Part shown: positions 51,981-60,316 of the stretch, piece by piece
Position numbering within the stretch: the first letter of the stretch is position 1
Layout: every line of letters starts with the position of its first letter
Source of the DNA: Bifidobacterium goeldii
GTDB taxonomy: Bacteria; Actinomycetota; Actinomycetes; Actinomycetales; Bifidobacteriaceae
Direction: 5' to 3'
Assembly: GCF_003951095.1 (NCBI RefSeq)
Contig: NZ_QXGL01000001.1
Coordinates: forward strand, 806,001-870,000
DNA length: 64,000 nucleotides
Made by a program: the position numbers and the translations under genes
The notes under the pieces: generated by a model
Told to the model about the DNA's origin: nothing
What the model saw: only the letters and a program-made list of their open reading frames with translations
Database searches by the model: none

Positions 51981-52021
51981 TATATTGTCTCATCGATGAA
52001 TTACGATGAATTCATCGATGA
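51981..52021 (+). promoter_or_regulatory. Promoter with perfect 13-bp inverted repeat
   Basis: A -10-like TATATT at 51981-51986 is followed by TCATCGATGAATT (51990-52002) and AATTCATCGATGA (52009-52021), perfect arms around ACGATG. The dyad covers the expected transcription start and ends 15 bases before the next gene, so autoregulation by the encoded DNA-binding protein is likely. Confidence 0.6.
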
Positions 52022-52036
52022 TATGAACGGGGGCCA

Positions 52037-53581
52037 ATGATGATCCACCTCAGGGAAAGTGCAACAGTTGAGTTCAAGCAACAGTTAAACGATGCTGTCA
52101 AGCGGGAGATCATTGCGTTCGCGAACACTGAAGGCGGCGATCTGTATATCGGCATCGATGACGATGGATTGCCTCTAGGCGTTACTGACCCGGATGGGGT
52201 AATGGGTGCAGTCGGCGACATGATTCGCAATGCCATCAAGCCTGATCTGACACCGTATACCACTATTGCATGTGAATCAATGGACGATGAGAGTGGAACA
52301 GCGCACGCTGTTGTTCATGTCACCGTGCTGCGAGGAACGAAGCGGCCGTATTATTTGGCCGCTAAAGGGATGCGTTCTACGGGTGTCTTTATTCGTCATG
52401 GAGTCTCTACTGTTCCTGCTGACGAGGAACGCATACGCCAGATGATTAGGGATGCTGATGGAATGGTATTCGACACTGCAGTCAGTGTTAATCAAGAGCT
52501 AACGTTTGATTATGCGAGTGCAGTGTTTCAACGGCGACAACTGCCATGGGGTGAGCCACAGCAACGTTCGTTAGGGTTGATTAATGCGGATGGTTTGTAT
52601 ACCAATGCGGCAATGCTGATCTCTGATCAGTGCAGACATACTTTGAAATGTGCTGTATATCAGGGGTGTTCTAAAACGCAGTTTCTTGCACGCCAAGAAT
52701 TTCAAGGTTCATTATTACAACAGCTTGATGAAGCAAATCGTTATGTAGAGCTCAATAATCCGGTGCGATCCGACGTTACTGGTTTATATCGGAATGATTC
52801 TTATGCTTACCCTCCTACTGCGCTTAGGGAAGCATTAGTCAATGCGGTAACACACCGTGACTATGACTATTCTGGTCCGACATTGATCAGTATTTTTTCC
52901 GACCGCACGGAGTTTGTGTCTTTAGGGAGTTTGGTTAAAGGGATTACTTTACCGGATCTCGCTAGTGGTATTTCGCAGTCGAGGAATACAACACTTGCCA
53001 ATGTGTTCTATCGTCTGGAACTTATAGAAAGTTATGGCAGTGGTATTCCGAAGATCATGGAGGAGTACGCTAACAATAGCGTTTCTCCTATTATTCGGAT
53101 TACGCCTGGAGCTTTTACACTCAGCCTGCCCCGGCTCGACACTCATCATGAGACTGGTGGCAATCATGCTGGAGGCTTATCACCAAACGATAATGGGCAG
53201 CCAACTATTGGGAATCGACTCCCGGCAGGGCCTCCTATTCACGTCGAAGGCAATGTGCAAACCGCTGTACTTTCAGGCTACCCAACGGGTCAGGGTACTG
53301 GAACACTCGAGCTTGTGCCAGCCGCCCGCACATCAAATATTCGTATGCCCGCCAACGTTGCCGACCATGGTGAAGTGGCGCAGCAATCATCTGCTCATAC
53401 GTTGGAGAGTCTCACACTTGATCTCATTGCCAAAGCACAAACCGGTATATCGCGTATGGAGCTTCAACAAGAGCTCGGCATTAACAAAAACCGTGCCGCT
53501 TACGTATTACGCAAACTGGAACACGATGGCAGCATCATCTCCACCGGCACCGCCCGCAACACCCGCTACATCGCAGCCTAA
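52037..53581 (+). CDS. AlbA_2 (Schlafen-type) DNA-binding ATPase-like regulator
   Basis: The 514-residue protein has the N-terminal AlbA_2/AAA_4 domain (LRESATVEFKQQLNDAVKREIIAFANTEGGDLYIGIDDDG...GV, residues 5-60), a central part with the HATPase_c_4 region YRNDSYAYPPTALREALVNAVTHRDYDYSGPTLISIF, and a C-terminal winged helix after a Gln/Gly-rich linker. Proteins of this kind are regulators of mobile elements, restriction or stress loci. Codon use is visibly more AT-rich than its neighbours, suggesting recent acquisition. Start could be either of two tandem ATGs at 52037/52040. Confidence 0.85.
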   Translation: MMIHLRESATVEFKQQLNDAVKREIIAFANTEGGDLYIGIDDDGLPLGVTDPDGVMGAVGDMIRNAIKPDLTPYTTIACESMDDESGTAHAVVHVTVLRGTKRPYYLAAKGMRSTGVFIRHGVSTVPADEERIRQMIRDADGMVFDTAVSVNQELTFDYASAVFQRRQLPWGEPQQRSLGLINADGLYTNAAMLISDQCRHTLKCAVYQGCSKTQFLARQEFQGSLLQQLDEANRYVELNNPVRSDVTGLYRNDSYAYPPTALREALVNAVTHRDYDYSGPTLISIFSDRTEFVSLGSLVKGITLPDLASGISQSRNTTLANVFYRLELIESYGSGIPKIMEEYANNSVSPIIRITPGAFTLSLPRLDTHHETGGNHAGGLSPNDNGQPTIGNRLPAGPPIHVEGNVQTAVLSGYPTGQGTGTLELVPAARTSNIRMPANVADHGEVAQQSSAHTLESLTLDLIAKAQTGISRMELQQELGINKNRAAYVLRKLEHDGSIISTGTARNTRYIAA

Positions 53582-53587
53582 CAACAC

Positions 53588-53939
53588 AGCCCGCAAGACT
53601 GCCCATAATTACAGAACACCGTCAGCGAAGCTGACTGAGCGGATTCGAACTATCGCATCTTTGATAAGACATGCATCTTATAGCAAGATGCTAACGCGCT
53701 GGCGGAGCCTCGGCTCCCTCGGCTAGGCCGAGCCGTTAAGAAAACAGTCCAGTGGACTGTTTTTAGGCGAGGAGCGAGCGACAGCGAGCCAGCAAACAGT
53801 CAGCCGCAAGGCTGTCCATAATTGCAGGACGCTGTCGACGAAGCTGACTGTGAGGGGACTCAGGCTACCGCATCCTTGATAAGACAGCATTAACTCACCG
53901 CAACACTGAACACGCTGGCGGAGCCTCGGCTCCCTCGGC
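53588..53939. repeat. Tandemly duplicated intergenic repeat
   Basis: Copy A (53588-53723) and copy B (53802-53939) share blocks such as CCATAATT, GAAGCTGACTG, TTGATAAGACA and the identical end GGCGGAGCCTCGGCTCCCTC. Between them is a perfect hairpin AAAACAGTCC-agt-GGACTGTTTT (53738-53760). Beyond copy B, GGGAGCTGTCTGAG...GACTGAGGGAGC (53943-53976) matches the repeat near 45863 in reverse complement. The whole 434-base gap 53582-54015 appears to be made of this repeat family and holds no gene. Confidence 0.8.
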
Positions 53940-54015
53940 GGAGGGAGCTGTCTGAGCGGAGCGAAGACTGAGGGAGCGTTAGGCGGCACGCAGTGCCGCC
54001 CATCATCGCAACAAA

Positions 54016-57000
54016 TCAATCAGCCGCGGTCAGCTTAGAATGAGCTTTCTTGGCTGCCGCAATCATAAGCTTGATACGATTCAGCTGGTTCGCTTCGCTC
54101 GCGCCCGGGTCATAGTCGATGGAAACAATGTTGGCTTCCGGGTGAAGTCGACGAATCTTGCCGAACATGCCGCGGCCGGTCACATGGTTCGGCAGGCACG
54201 CGAATGGCTGCGCACAAATCACGTTCGGGCATCCCTGTTCAATCAGCTCCAGAATCTCAGCGGTCAGCAGCCAGCCTTCACCAGCCTGCACACCAATCGA
54301 CGTAACTTCGGCAGCCTTCTTGACCAGTTCAGGCATTGGATCATCCTGCTTGAACTTGCCATGAGACATGGCGATCGCCTTCTTGATCGGCGCATTGTAA
54401 CGGTCAAGCCCCCAGCGCATCAGCGCATACAGGGTCTTATTACCGCCCATGCCAAGATTATGCTCATTCCAATCCGTAATGTACGGGCGGGTTGTCATGA
54501 ATTCCATAATGCCAGGCACTACGGCTTCGCAATCCTGCGATTCGATCACATCAACCACGTGATTGTTCGCGTCCGGCTGGTATTTCACCAGAATCTCACC
54601 AACCACGCCAACGCGCACCTTGCGCGGAATATCACGCAACGGCAACGCATCGAAGCTCTTGACGATTTCGGCAGCGAGCGTGCCATACGGCAGATAGCCC
54701 TTCTTCAACCACGGGGTCTTCGCCGCAGTCTTTGAATACCCGTGATGTTCGATCGTCTCGCGCACAATCGTGTCCCACTGTTCATACAGGCGGTTCGCGG
54801 AACCCTTCTCCACCTCGTATGGGCGCACACGGTACAGGCACTTCATCAGCAGATCGCCCAAAATCAGCGCTTTCACCGCGCGGTGCAGCATCGGCACGGT
54901 TGCTTTGAAGCCTGGATTATCTTCAAGACCTTGCGTAGAGATTGCAATCACAGGGATTTGCGGGTAACCAGCGTCAATAAGCGCCTTGCGAATCAAACCA
55001 AAATAGTTTGTCGCACGACACATGCCACCGGTCTGCGTAATGGCGAGCGCCACATGATCGGGATCGTATTTGCCTTCGAGAATCGCGTCGATAAGCTGCC
55101 CAATAACCATAATTGCCGGGTAGCAAGCGTCGTTATTCACGTATTTAAGGCCGGTTTCCACGTCCCCACGGCTTGCATGCTTGAGCACGTCGAACTTATA
55201 GCCGCCGGAGCGAATCACCGCCTCCACGAGCGACAGGTGAATCGGGCTCATCTGCGGAGCGACGATCGTGTAATCCTTCTTCATGTTCTTGACGAACTTC
55301 TGACGGTGCGCGTAACGGCTCATCGTGGCGTTATTATGCCCAGACTTGCCAGACTTCGCTGGCTGAGCGGATGCAGTAGTGCCGTCTGACTGCAATGCGC
55401 CGACTGCGGCTGCCGCAATATCGCGTTGAGCTGCCCTGCGGGAAGCTTCGCGCACAGCTTTAGTGAGTTTCGGATTCGCGGCCATCGTAGTATCAAGCAG
55501 CACTTGGCGGCCTGGAGTTGGCGCTTGCGATCCAGTCTTGCGGAAGCCTGTGGACTTGGGGGCTGTAGCCGGCGTGGAAGCACTGTCAGCTTGTTCGGCG
55601 CGCTCTTCGCGTACCTTTGCTTCAGCAGCATCGAGCGCAGCTTGCGCTGCTGCCAACTGTGCGCGCGCTTGTGCGAGCTGGTTTTCAGCTTCGCGAATTG
55701 CCGCGCTGTTCGCCGTATCCTGCTTGGTGGGCATTTCGCCAGCGGATGCAGCAGCAGTTATCTTGCGCTTATTGCGTTCGCGTTCTTCAACAGCGGCTTT
55801 GAGCGAACGCAAGCGAATCTTCGCTGCACCCAAGTTTGATACTTCGTCGATTTTGAGCAGCGTGTACACGTCGGCCTTGTCCGCGAGGATTTCAGACACC
55901 TGATCGGTGGTGATTGCGTCAAGACCGCAGCCGAACGAGTTCAACTGTACGAGTTCAAGGCCCGGGTAGGAGGCAACGAAGTGCGCTGCCGCGTACAAGC
56001 GTGAATGGTATGCCCACTGGTTGGTAACGCGCAGTGGCATGCGAGCCACGGTTACTTTGCGATCGTCAACATGACGGAAACCGTTCGCATTTTTCTTGCG
56101 CGGATCTTCTTCACCAGCGGCAAGGAACTCAGTGAGATCAAGTTTTTCACCAGGCTGCAGTTCGCACACTGAATCTTCAGAGAGTACGACCATGCCGAGC
56201 GAGCAAATGGTTTCCGGAATACCATGATTGATTTCCGGGTCAATATGGTAGGGGCGGCCTGCGAGCACAATGCCACGGCAATTATGCTCTTTCATGTATG
56301 CCAGAGCTTTCAGGCCTTCTTGCTGCACGTCGTTTTTGAATACCTTGTCTTCCGCGTATGCGGCTTTGACAGCGGTTTCAGCTTCTTCGCGCGTAACGTT
56401 TGCCCATGCGAATTCTTCAACAATACGGTCGACCATGAGCTCATGGTTCGCAAGGTTGAAGTATGGGTGCATGTAGCGTACGTCTGGGTCGCGCAGTTCG
56501 GGCATGTTTGCGCCGACGACGAGCGGATAGTTCGCTACGACCGGGCAGTTGTAGTGGTTGTCCGTGTTGGGTACGAGGTTGTCTTCGTAGCTTACGCACG
56601 GGTAGAAAATGGTTTTGATGCCCTTATTGAGCAGCCACTTAATGTGACCGTGTACGAGTTTGGCCGGGTAGCAAATGTTTTCAGAGGCGATCGATTCGAT
56701 ACCGGTTTCGAACAGTTCGTGCGAGCTACGGCCGGAGATCATGACTTTGAAGCCGAGTGAAGTAAGCAGTGTGAACCAGAACGGATAGTTCTCATACATG
56801 TTGAGCGCGCGCGGAATGCCGATTTCGCCACGGGTGGCTTTCTTGTCGGTCAGGCGGCGGTAGGCGAAGCAGCGCTTGTACTTGTAGTCGTAGAGGTTCG
56901 GACGGTCGGAACGCTTTTTCTTTGCGTCGCCACCGCGTTCGCAACGGTTACCGGTGACGAAGCGTGAACCGTCGGAGAATGTGGTGATAGTGAGCTTGCA

Positions 57001-59013
57001 GTGGTTTTGACACAGCTTGCACACGTCTCGTTCGGAGGTCATCGACATGTTGTCGAGTGCTTCGCCGGTCAGAATCGACGACTTGGTGTGGTGCACGCCG
57101 TCGATAATGATTTCGTTTGCATTCGCGGCAGCTGCTTCAACCGATCCACCATCCGCGGTCACATGTTCGTGATCGTCGTCAGCAACATCCTCATAGTGCA
57201 TGCGTGCAGTGAGCGCAGCACCATACGCACCCATCAAACCAGCAATATTCGGGCGGGTAACTTCGCGTTCAGTCAACAGTTCGAACGCGCGCAGCACAGC
57301 ATCGTTCAAGAACGTGCCGCCCTGCACTACAACCGTGTCGCCAAGTTCGCCAGAATCGCGCAGTTTAATAACCTTGTACAGCGCGTTACGCACCACCGAA
57401 TAGCACAAGCCGGCGGCAATATCCTCGATGGAGGCGCCTTCCTTCTGCGCTTGTTTCACCGACGAGTTCATAAACACAGTGCAACGCGAACCAAGGTCGA
57501 CTGGGTGCGTGGAGGCAAGCGCTTTTTGCGTAAACTCCTGAATCGTCAAACCCATCGACATAGCGAACGTTTGCAGGAATGAGCCGCAACCGGACGAGCA
57601 TGCTTCGTTGACTGCGATCGAGTCAATCACACCGTCAGTGATGGCTAGATACTTCATATCCTGGCCACCGATGTCAATAACGGCGGTAACACCAGGGCTG
57701 ACCATTTCCGCACCGCGATAGTGCGCCATGGTTTCTACCACGCCTTCATCCAAGTGCAGGCCGGTAGTGATCAAGCCTTCGCCATAACCAGTAGCGCAGG
57801 AGCGTGCAATCCACGCGCCTTCAGGCAATTCAGCTTGGATTTTCTTAACGATGTTGATCGCAGCCGTAAGCGGGCTACCTTCATTATTGGCGTACGAAGA
57901 CCATACGATTTCGCGATCATCGTTCACGAGCGTGGCCTTAATGGTAGTTGACCCCGCGTCAATACCAAGGAAGTGAGGTCCGCGCGCGCCTTCTAGCGTG
58001 CCGATATGCACGTGTTCGCGATGATGACGCTTGTTAAACGCTTCACGATCCGCTTCCGTGGGGAACAGCGGCGGCATCGTAGGCGTATTAGACGGCAGGT
58101 TTTTGAGCTCATCCAAGCGTGCGAGAATTTCTGCACACGAATGCGCTTCAAAATGGTGACCTTCATCATCACTATCAATATCGGCTTGCAATGCGGCGCC
58201 GTACGCAACATACAGGTGCGCGTTGGTCGGCACAATAAACTCGTCAACTTTGCCGTCCAAAGCACGCTGGAACGCGGCACGCAGCTCACTCATAAAGAAC
58301 AGTGGGCCACCCAGGAAGATAACCGTACCGTGAATTGGACGGCCGGAAGCGAGGCCTGCAATCGTTTGCGTAGCAACGGCAGTAAAAATCGACGCGGCAA
58401 GATCAGGCTTAGCAGCACCATCGTTGATCAGCGGCTGCAAATCAGTCTTAGCAAACACGCCGCAACGCGAAGCGATCGGGTACAGCGTCTGATAATCCTT
58501 CGCCAAATCGTTCAAACCGGAAGCGTCGGTGTCAAGCAATGTTGCCATCTGATCAATGAACGCACCGGTACCGCCCGCGCAGGAACCGTTCATGCGCTGT
58601 TCGGGCGTTGGCTTCAAATACGTGATTTTCGCGTCTTCGCCACCGAGTTCAATAATGACGTCTGCGGCTGGATATTCTTTGTCGATTGCCTCGGTTTCTG
58701 CGATAACTTCCTGAATAAACGGCACGTGCATGGAGTCCGCAAGTGCCAGACCGCCCGAACCGGTGATTGCAAGACGAATTGGCTCGTCGCCGCGGCCAAG
58801 CTTTTCGAGTTCTTTATGAATGTCAACAAGAAGACCAGCAACGGTAGCGCGCACGTTCGCATGATGGCGTCGGTAATCGGAGAAAATGGTGTCGTTTAAG
58901 GAGTCGGACTGATCGAGCACCACGGCTTTAACCGTGGTGGAGCCAATATCGAGCCCCACGCGCAACGGCTTCGTATCGCGGCTTGTCGCTGCGGTATTCG
59001 CTTCGTTCACCAT
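54016..59013 (-). CDS. 2-hydroxyacyl-CoA dehydratase activase/dehydratase-like giant protein
   Basis: A 1665-residue protein with two BadF/BcrD-type ATPase domains in tandem: DIGSTT near residue 21 with NGSCAGGTG near 143, and DAGSTT near 348 with NEACSSGCGS near 473. Then comes a CxxCxxxC cluster (about 664-672) with a further Cys near 689, a DUF2229 region, an Ala/Glu-rich coiled coil with Pro linker (about 1070-1225), and a HgdB-like half with FGCG near 1028, NDACYPA near 1298, TGGMCRATN near 1333 and QPFACLPNHV near 1608. Such proteins occur in anaerobes and belong to the oxygen-sensitive dehydratase-activase group; the reaction is not known. GAGG lies 5 bases before the ATG. Confidence 0.85.
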   Translation of the reverse strand: MVNEANTAATSRDTKPLRVGLDIGSTTVKAVVLDQSDSLNDTIFSDYRRHHANVRATVAGLLVDIHKELEKLGRGDEPIRLAITGSGGLALADSMHVPFIQEVIAETEAIDKEYPAADVIIELGGEDAKITYLKPTPEQRMNGSCAGGTGAFIDQMATLLDTDASGLNDLAKDYQTLYPIASRCGVFAKTDLQPLINDGAAKPDLAASIFTAVATQTIAGLASGRPIHGTVIFLGGPLFFMSELRAAFQRALDGKVDEFIVPTNAHLYVAYGAALQADIDSDDEGHHFEAHSCAEILARLDELKNLPSNTPTMPPLFPTEADREAFNKRHHREHVHIGTLEGARGPHFLGIDAGSTTIKATLVNDDREIVWSSYANNEGSPLTAAINIVKKIQAELPEGAWIARSCATGYGEGLITTGLHLDEGVVETMAHYRGAEMVSPGVTAVIDIGGQDMKYLAITDGVIDSIAVNEACSSGCGSFLQTFAMSMGLTIQEFTQKALASTHPVDLGSRCTVFMNSSVKQAQKEGASIEDIAAGLCYSVVRNALYKVIKLRDSGELGDTVVVQGGTFLNDAVLRAFELLTEREVTRPNIAGLMGAYGAALTARMHYEDVADDDHEHVTADGGSVEAAAANANEIIIDGVHHTKSSILTGEALDNMSMTSERDVCKLCQNHCKLTITTFSDGSRFVTGNRCERGGDAKKKRSDRPNLYDYKYKRCFAYRRLTDKKATRGEIGIPRALNMYENYPFWFTLLTSLGFKVMISGRSSHELFETGIESIASENICYPAKLVHGHIKWLLNKGIKTIFYPCVSYEDNLVPNTDNHYNCPVVANYPLVVGANMPELRDPDVRYMHPYFNLANHELMVDRIVEEFAWANVTREEAETAVKAAYAEDKVFKNDVQQEGLKALAYMKEHNCRGIVLAGRPYHIDPEINHGIPETICSLGMVVLSEDSVCELQPGEKLDLTEFLAAGEEDPRKKNANGFRHVDDRKVTVARMPLRVTNQWAYHSRLYAAAHFVASYPGLELVQLNSFGCGLDAITTDQVSEILADKADVYTLLKIDEVSNLGAAKIRLRSLKAAVEERERNKRKITAAASAGEMPTKQDTANSAAIREAENQLAQARAQLAAAQAALDAAEAKVREERAEQADSASTPATAPKSTGFRKTGSQAPTPGRQVLLDTTMAANPKLTKAVREASRRAAQRDIAAAAVGALQSDGTTASAQPAKSGKSGHNNATMSRYAHRQKFVKNMKKDYTIVAPQMSPIHLSLVEAVIRSGGYKFDVLKHASRGDVETGLKYVNNDACYPAIMVIGQLIDAILEGKYDPDHVALAITQTGGMCRATNYFGLIRKALIDAGYPQIPVIAISTQGLEDNPGFKATVPMLHRAVKALILGDLLMKCLYRVRPYEVEKGSANRLYEQWDTIVRETIEHHGYSKTAAKTPWLKKGYLPYGTLAAEIVKSFDALPLRDIPRKVRVGVVGEILVKYQPDANNHVVDVIESQDCEAVVPGIMEFMTTRPYITDWNEHNLGMGGNKTLYALMRWGLDRYNAPIKKAIAMSHGKFKQDDPMPELVKKAAEVTSIGVQAGEGWLLTAEILELIEQGCPNVICAQPFACLPNHVTGRGMFGKIRRLHPEANIVSIDYDPGASEANQLNRIKLMIAAAKKAHSKLTAAD

Positions 59014-59242
59014 GTAAACCTCTTTAACCGATTTCCGGGACGTGTCTTGCGAGTCGCAAGAAAATCGCGTATAGCCCGGCCACTCAAGTCCTTTACTTTA
59101 GTCGGACACCCCACCCAAGGGGCCTAAACTGTCTGCTCCCCTGGCGTGATTTTTCTAACAGTGGAACCAAAATTCATCACGATGTCGCATTATGTCGGAT
59201 TGTCCCCGCACTACCCGAAACGCACTACCCGAAGCGCATTGT

Positions 59243-59953
59243 TCAGGAGGCTTGTGAGCCTTCTCCTGCTTCGCGATCCTTCAAATAAATCTCAGGAATA
59301 TCACGTTCTTGATCATGCAATTTCGCCCAAATCACCGGCTCTCCCGAGGCAAAAGATGCAGGCACGTCGAGAATACGCTGATTGCGCGAGCCGCGGAATT
59401 GCAGGAGTGAATCATGCTGAGATTTGATATAACGCCCGTCTACCAGAATGTCGATAAGGTGCAGCAGTTCAAGCTTGTCTTCAGTCTCACCGGGGCGCAT
59501 GAGCTCTTCCCACGTGTACCCCGTCCAGCACCAAATGTCTTTAGTATGGCCGAATTCCGCGCGAATACGCTGTGCGAGCGGTATGAGCACGGGTGTATTG
59601 AGCAGCGGTTCGCCGCCGAGCAGCGTGAGACCCTGCACCCACGGAGCGCGAAGGTCTTCAATGATTTTGTCTTCGAGACGCTGCGTGTATTCGTGACCAG
59701 CTTGGAAATCCCAGATGGATGAGTTGAAGCAATCTTCGCAATGGAAAGGGCAACCGGAGACGTACAGCGAATTGCGTACGCCTTCACCATCGGTGACGAT
59801 GAATGTTTTATAGTCGGCGATCATGCGCTTGGACATGCGACGGCCATCCCACTGGCCTGCACGCGGATTATTCGCCTCATCAGTCGGAATCGAAGGTCCT
59901 CGCCCACTCTCCCCCGCCGCAAAATCATGCAACGTCAGCTTCTTATCCATCAT
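59243..59953 (-). CDS. nrdG: Anaerobic ribonucleotide reductase activating enzyme
   Basis: A 236-residue radical-SAM activase that generates the glycyl radical of NrdD. The cluster motif CPFHCEDC is CxxxCxxC near residue 71, in the context GVRNSLYVSGCPF; GGEP follows as the SAM motif near residue 116. It is downstream of nrdD on the same strand, 363 bases away, an unusually large gap filled by two long inverted repeats. GAGAGG precedes the double ATG. It works with class III reductase to make deoxynucleotides without oxygen. Confidence 0.95.
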   Translation of the reverse strand: MMDKKLTLHDFAAGESGRGPSIPTDEANNPRAGQWDGRRMSKRMIADYKTFIVTDGEGVRNSLYVSGCPFHCEDCFNSSIWDFQAGHEYTQRLEDKIIEDLRAPWVQGLTLLGGEPLLNTPVLIPLAQRIRAEFGHTKDIWCWTGYTWEELMRPGETEDKLELLHLIDILVDGRYIKSQHDSLLQFRGSRNQRILDVPASFASGEPVIWAKLHDQERDIPEIYLKDREAGEGSQAS

Positions 59954-60002
59954 CGCCTCTCAATCCCCTAGTCCAGCGTATGCCCCGTCTTCACGGAGAA
60001 TT

Positions 60003-60104
60003 GCGGTTGGGGTCGGTTGGCGGATGCATCGTTCGACACGCTCCGGGCCGCTCTGGCCGAGTCTTTACGGTCGAACAATGCATCCCCCAACCGACTCCAA
60101 CCGC
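60003..60104. repeat. 35-bp imperfect inverted repeat in the nrdD-nrdG gap
   Basis: The arms 60003-60037 and 60070-60104 are reverse complements over 35 bases with three differences, one of them a G-U-compatible pair. The loop is 32 bases. The arms begin GCGGTTGG and end GTTCGAC. It may regulate nrdG or mark a small mobile element. Confidence 0.7.
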
Positions 60105-60201
60105 TCCTTATAACCAATCAACAACCACCATCATCTCGCGACCACAATCCCCTCAACCACCCGTCGTTCTCATCCAATCGTAACGTTGAGCTGGAACGAC
60201 A

Positions 60202-60290
60202 GCGACTGCCCTTACAGGCATGTTGTCTGACCGTAGGCTTGGCCGAACGGCCTTGAGTGTGTCAGACAACATGCCTGTAAGGGCAGTCGC
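60202..60290. repeat. 30-bp perfect inverted repeat in the nrdD-nrdG gap
   Basis: The arms 60202-60231 and 60261-60290 are perfect reverse complements of 30 bases, starting GCGACTGCCC, around a 29-base loop that itself holds GGCC-gaac-GGCC. It lies 27 bases after the nrdD stop. No T tract follows on either strand. Confidence 0.75.
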
Positions 60291-60316
60291 GTACATAGTG
60301 ATAGCAATAGCAGAAG

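Noticed and set aside
53738..53760. Hairpin as terminator of the AlbA_2 gene
   Set aside because: It lies 157 bases past the stop, between two copies of a repeat, and is better explained as part of the repeat family, though read-through termination there is possible.
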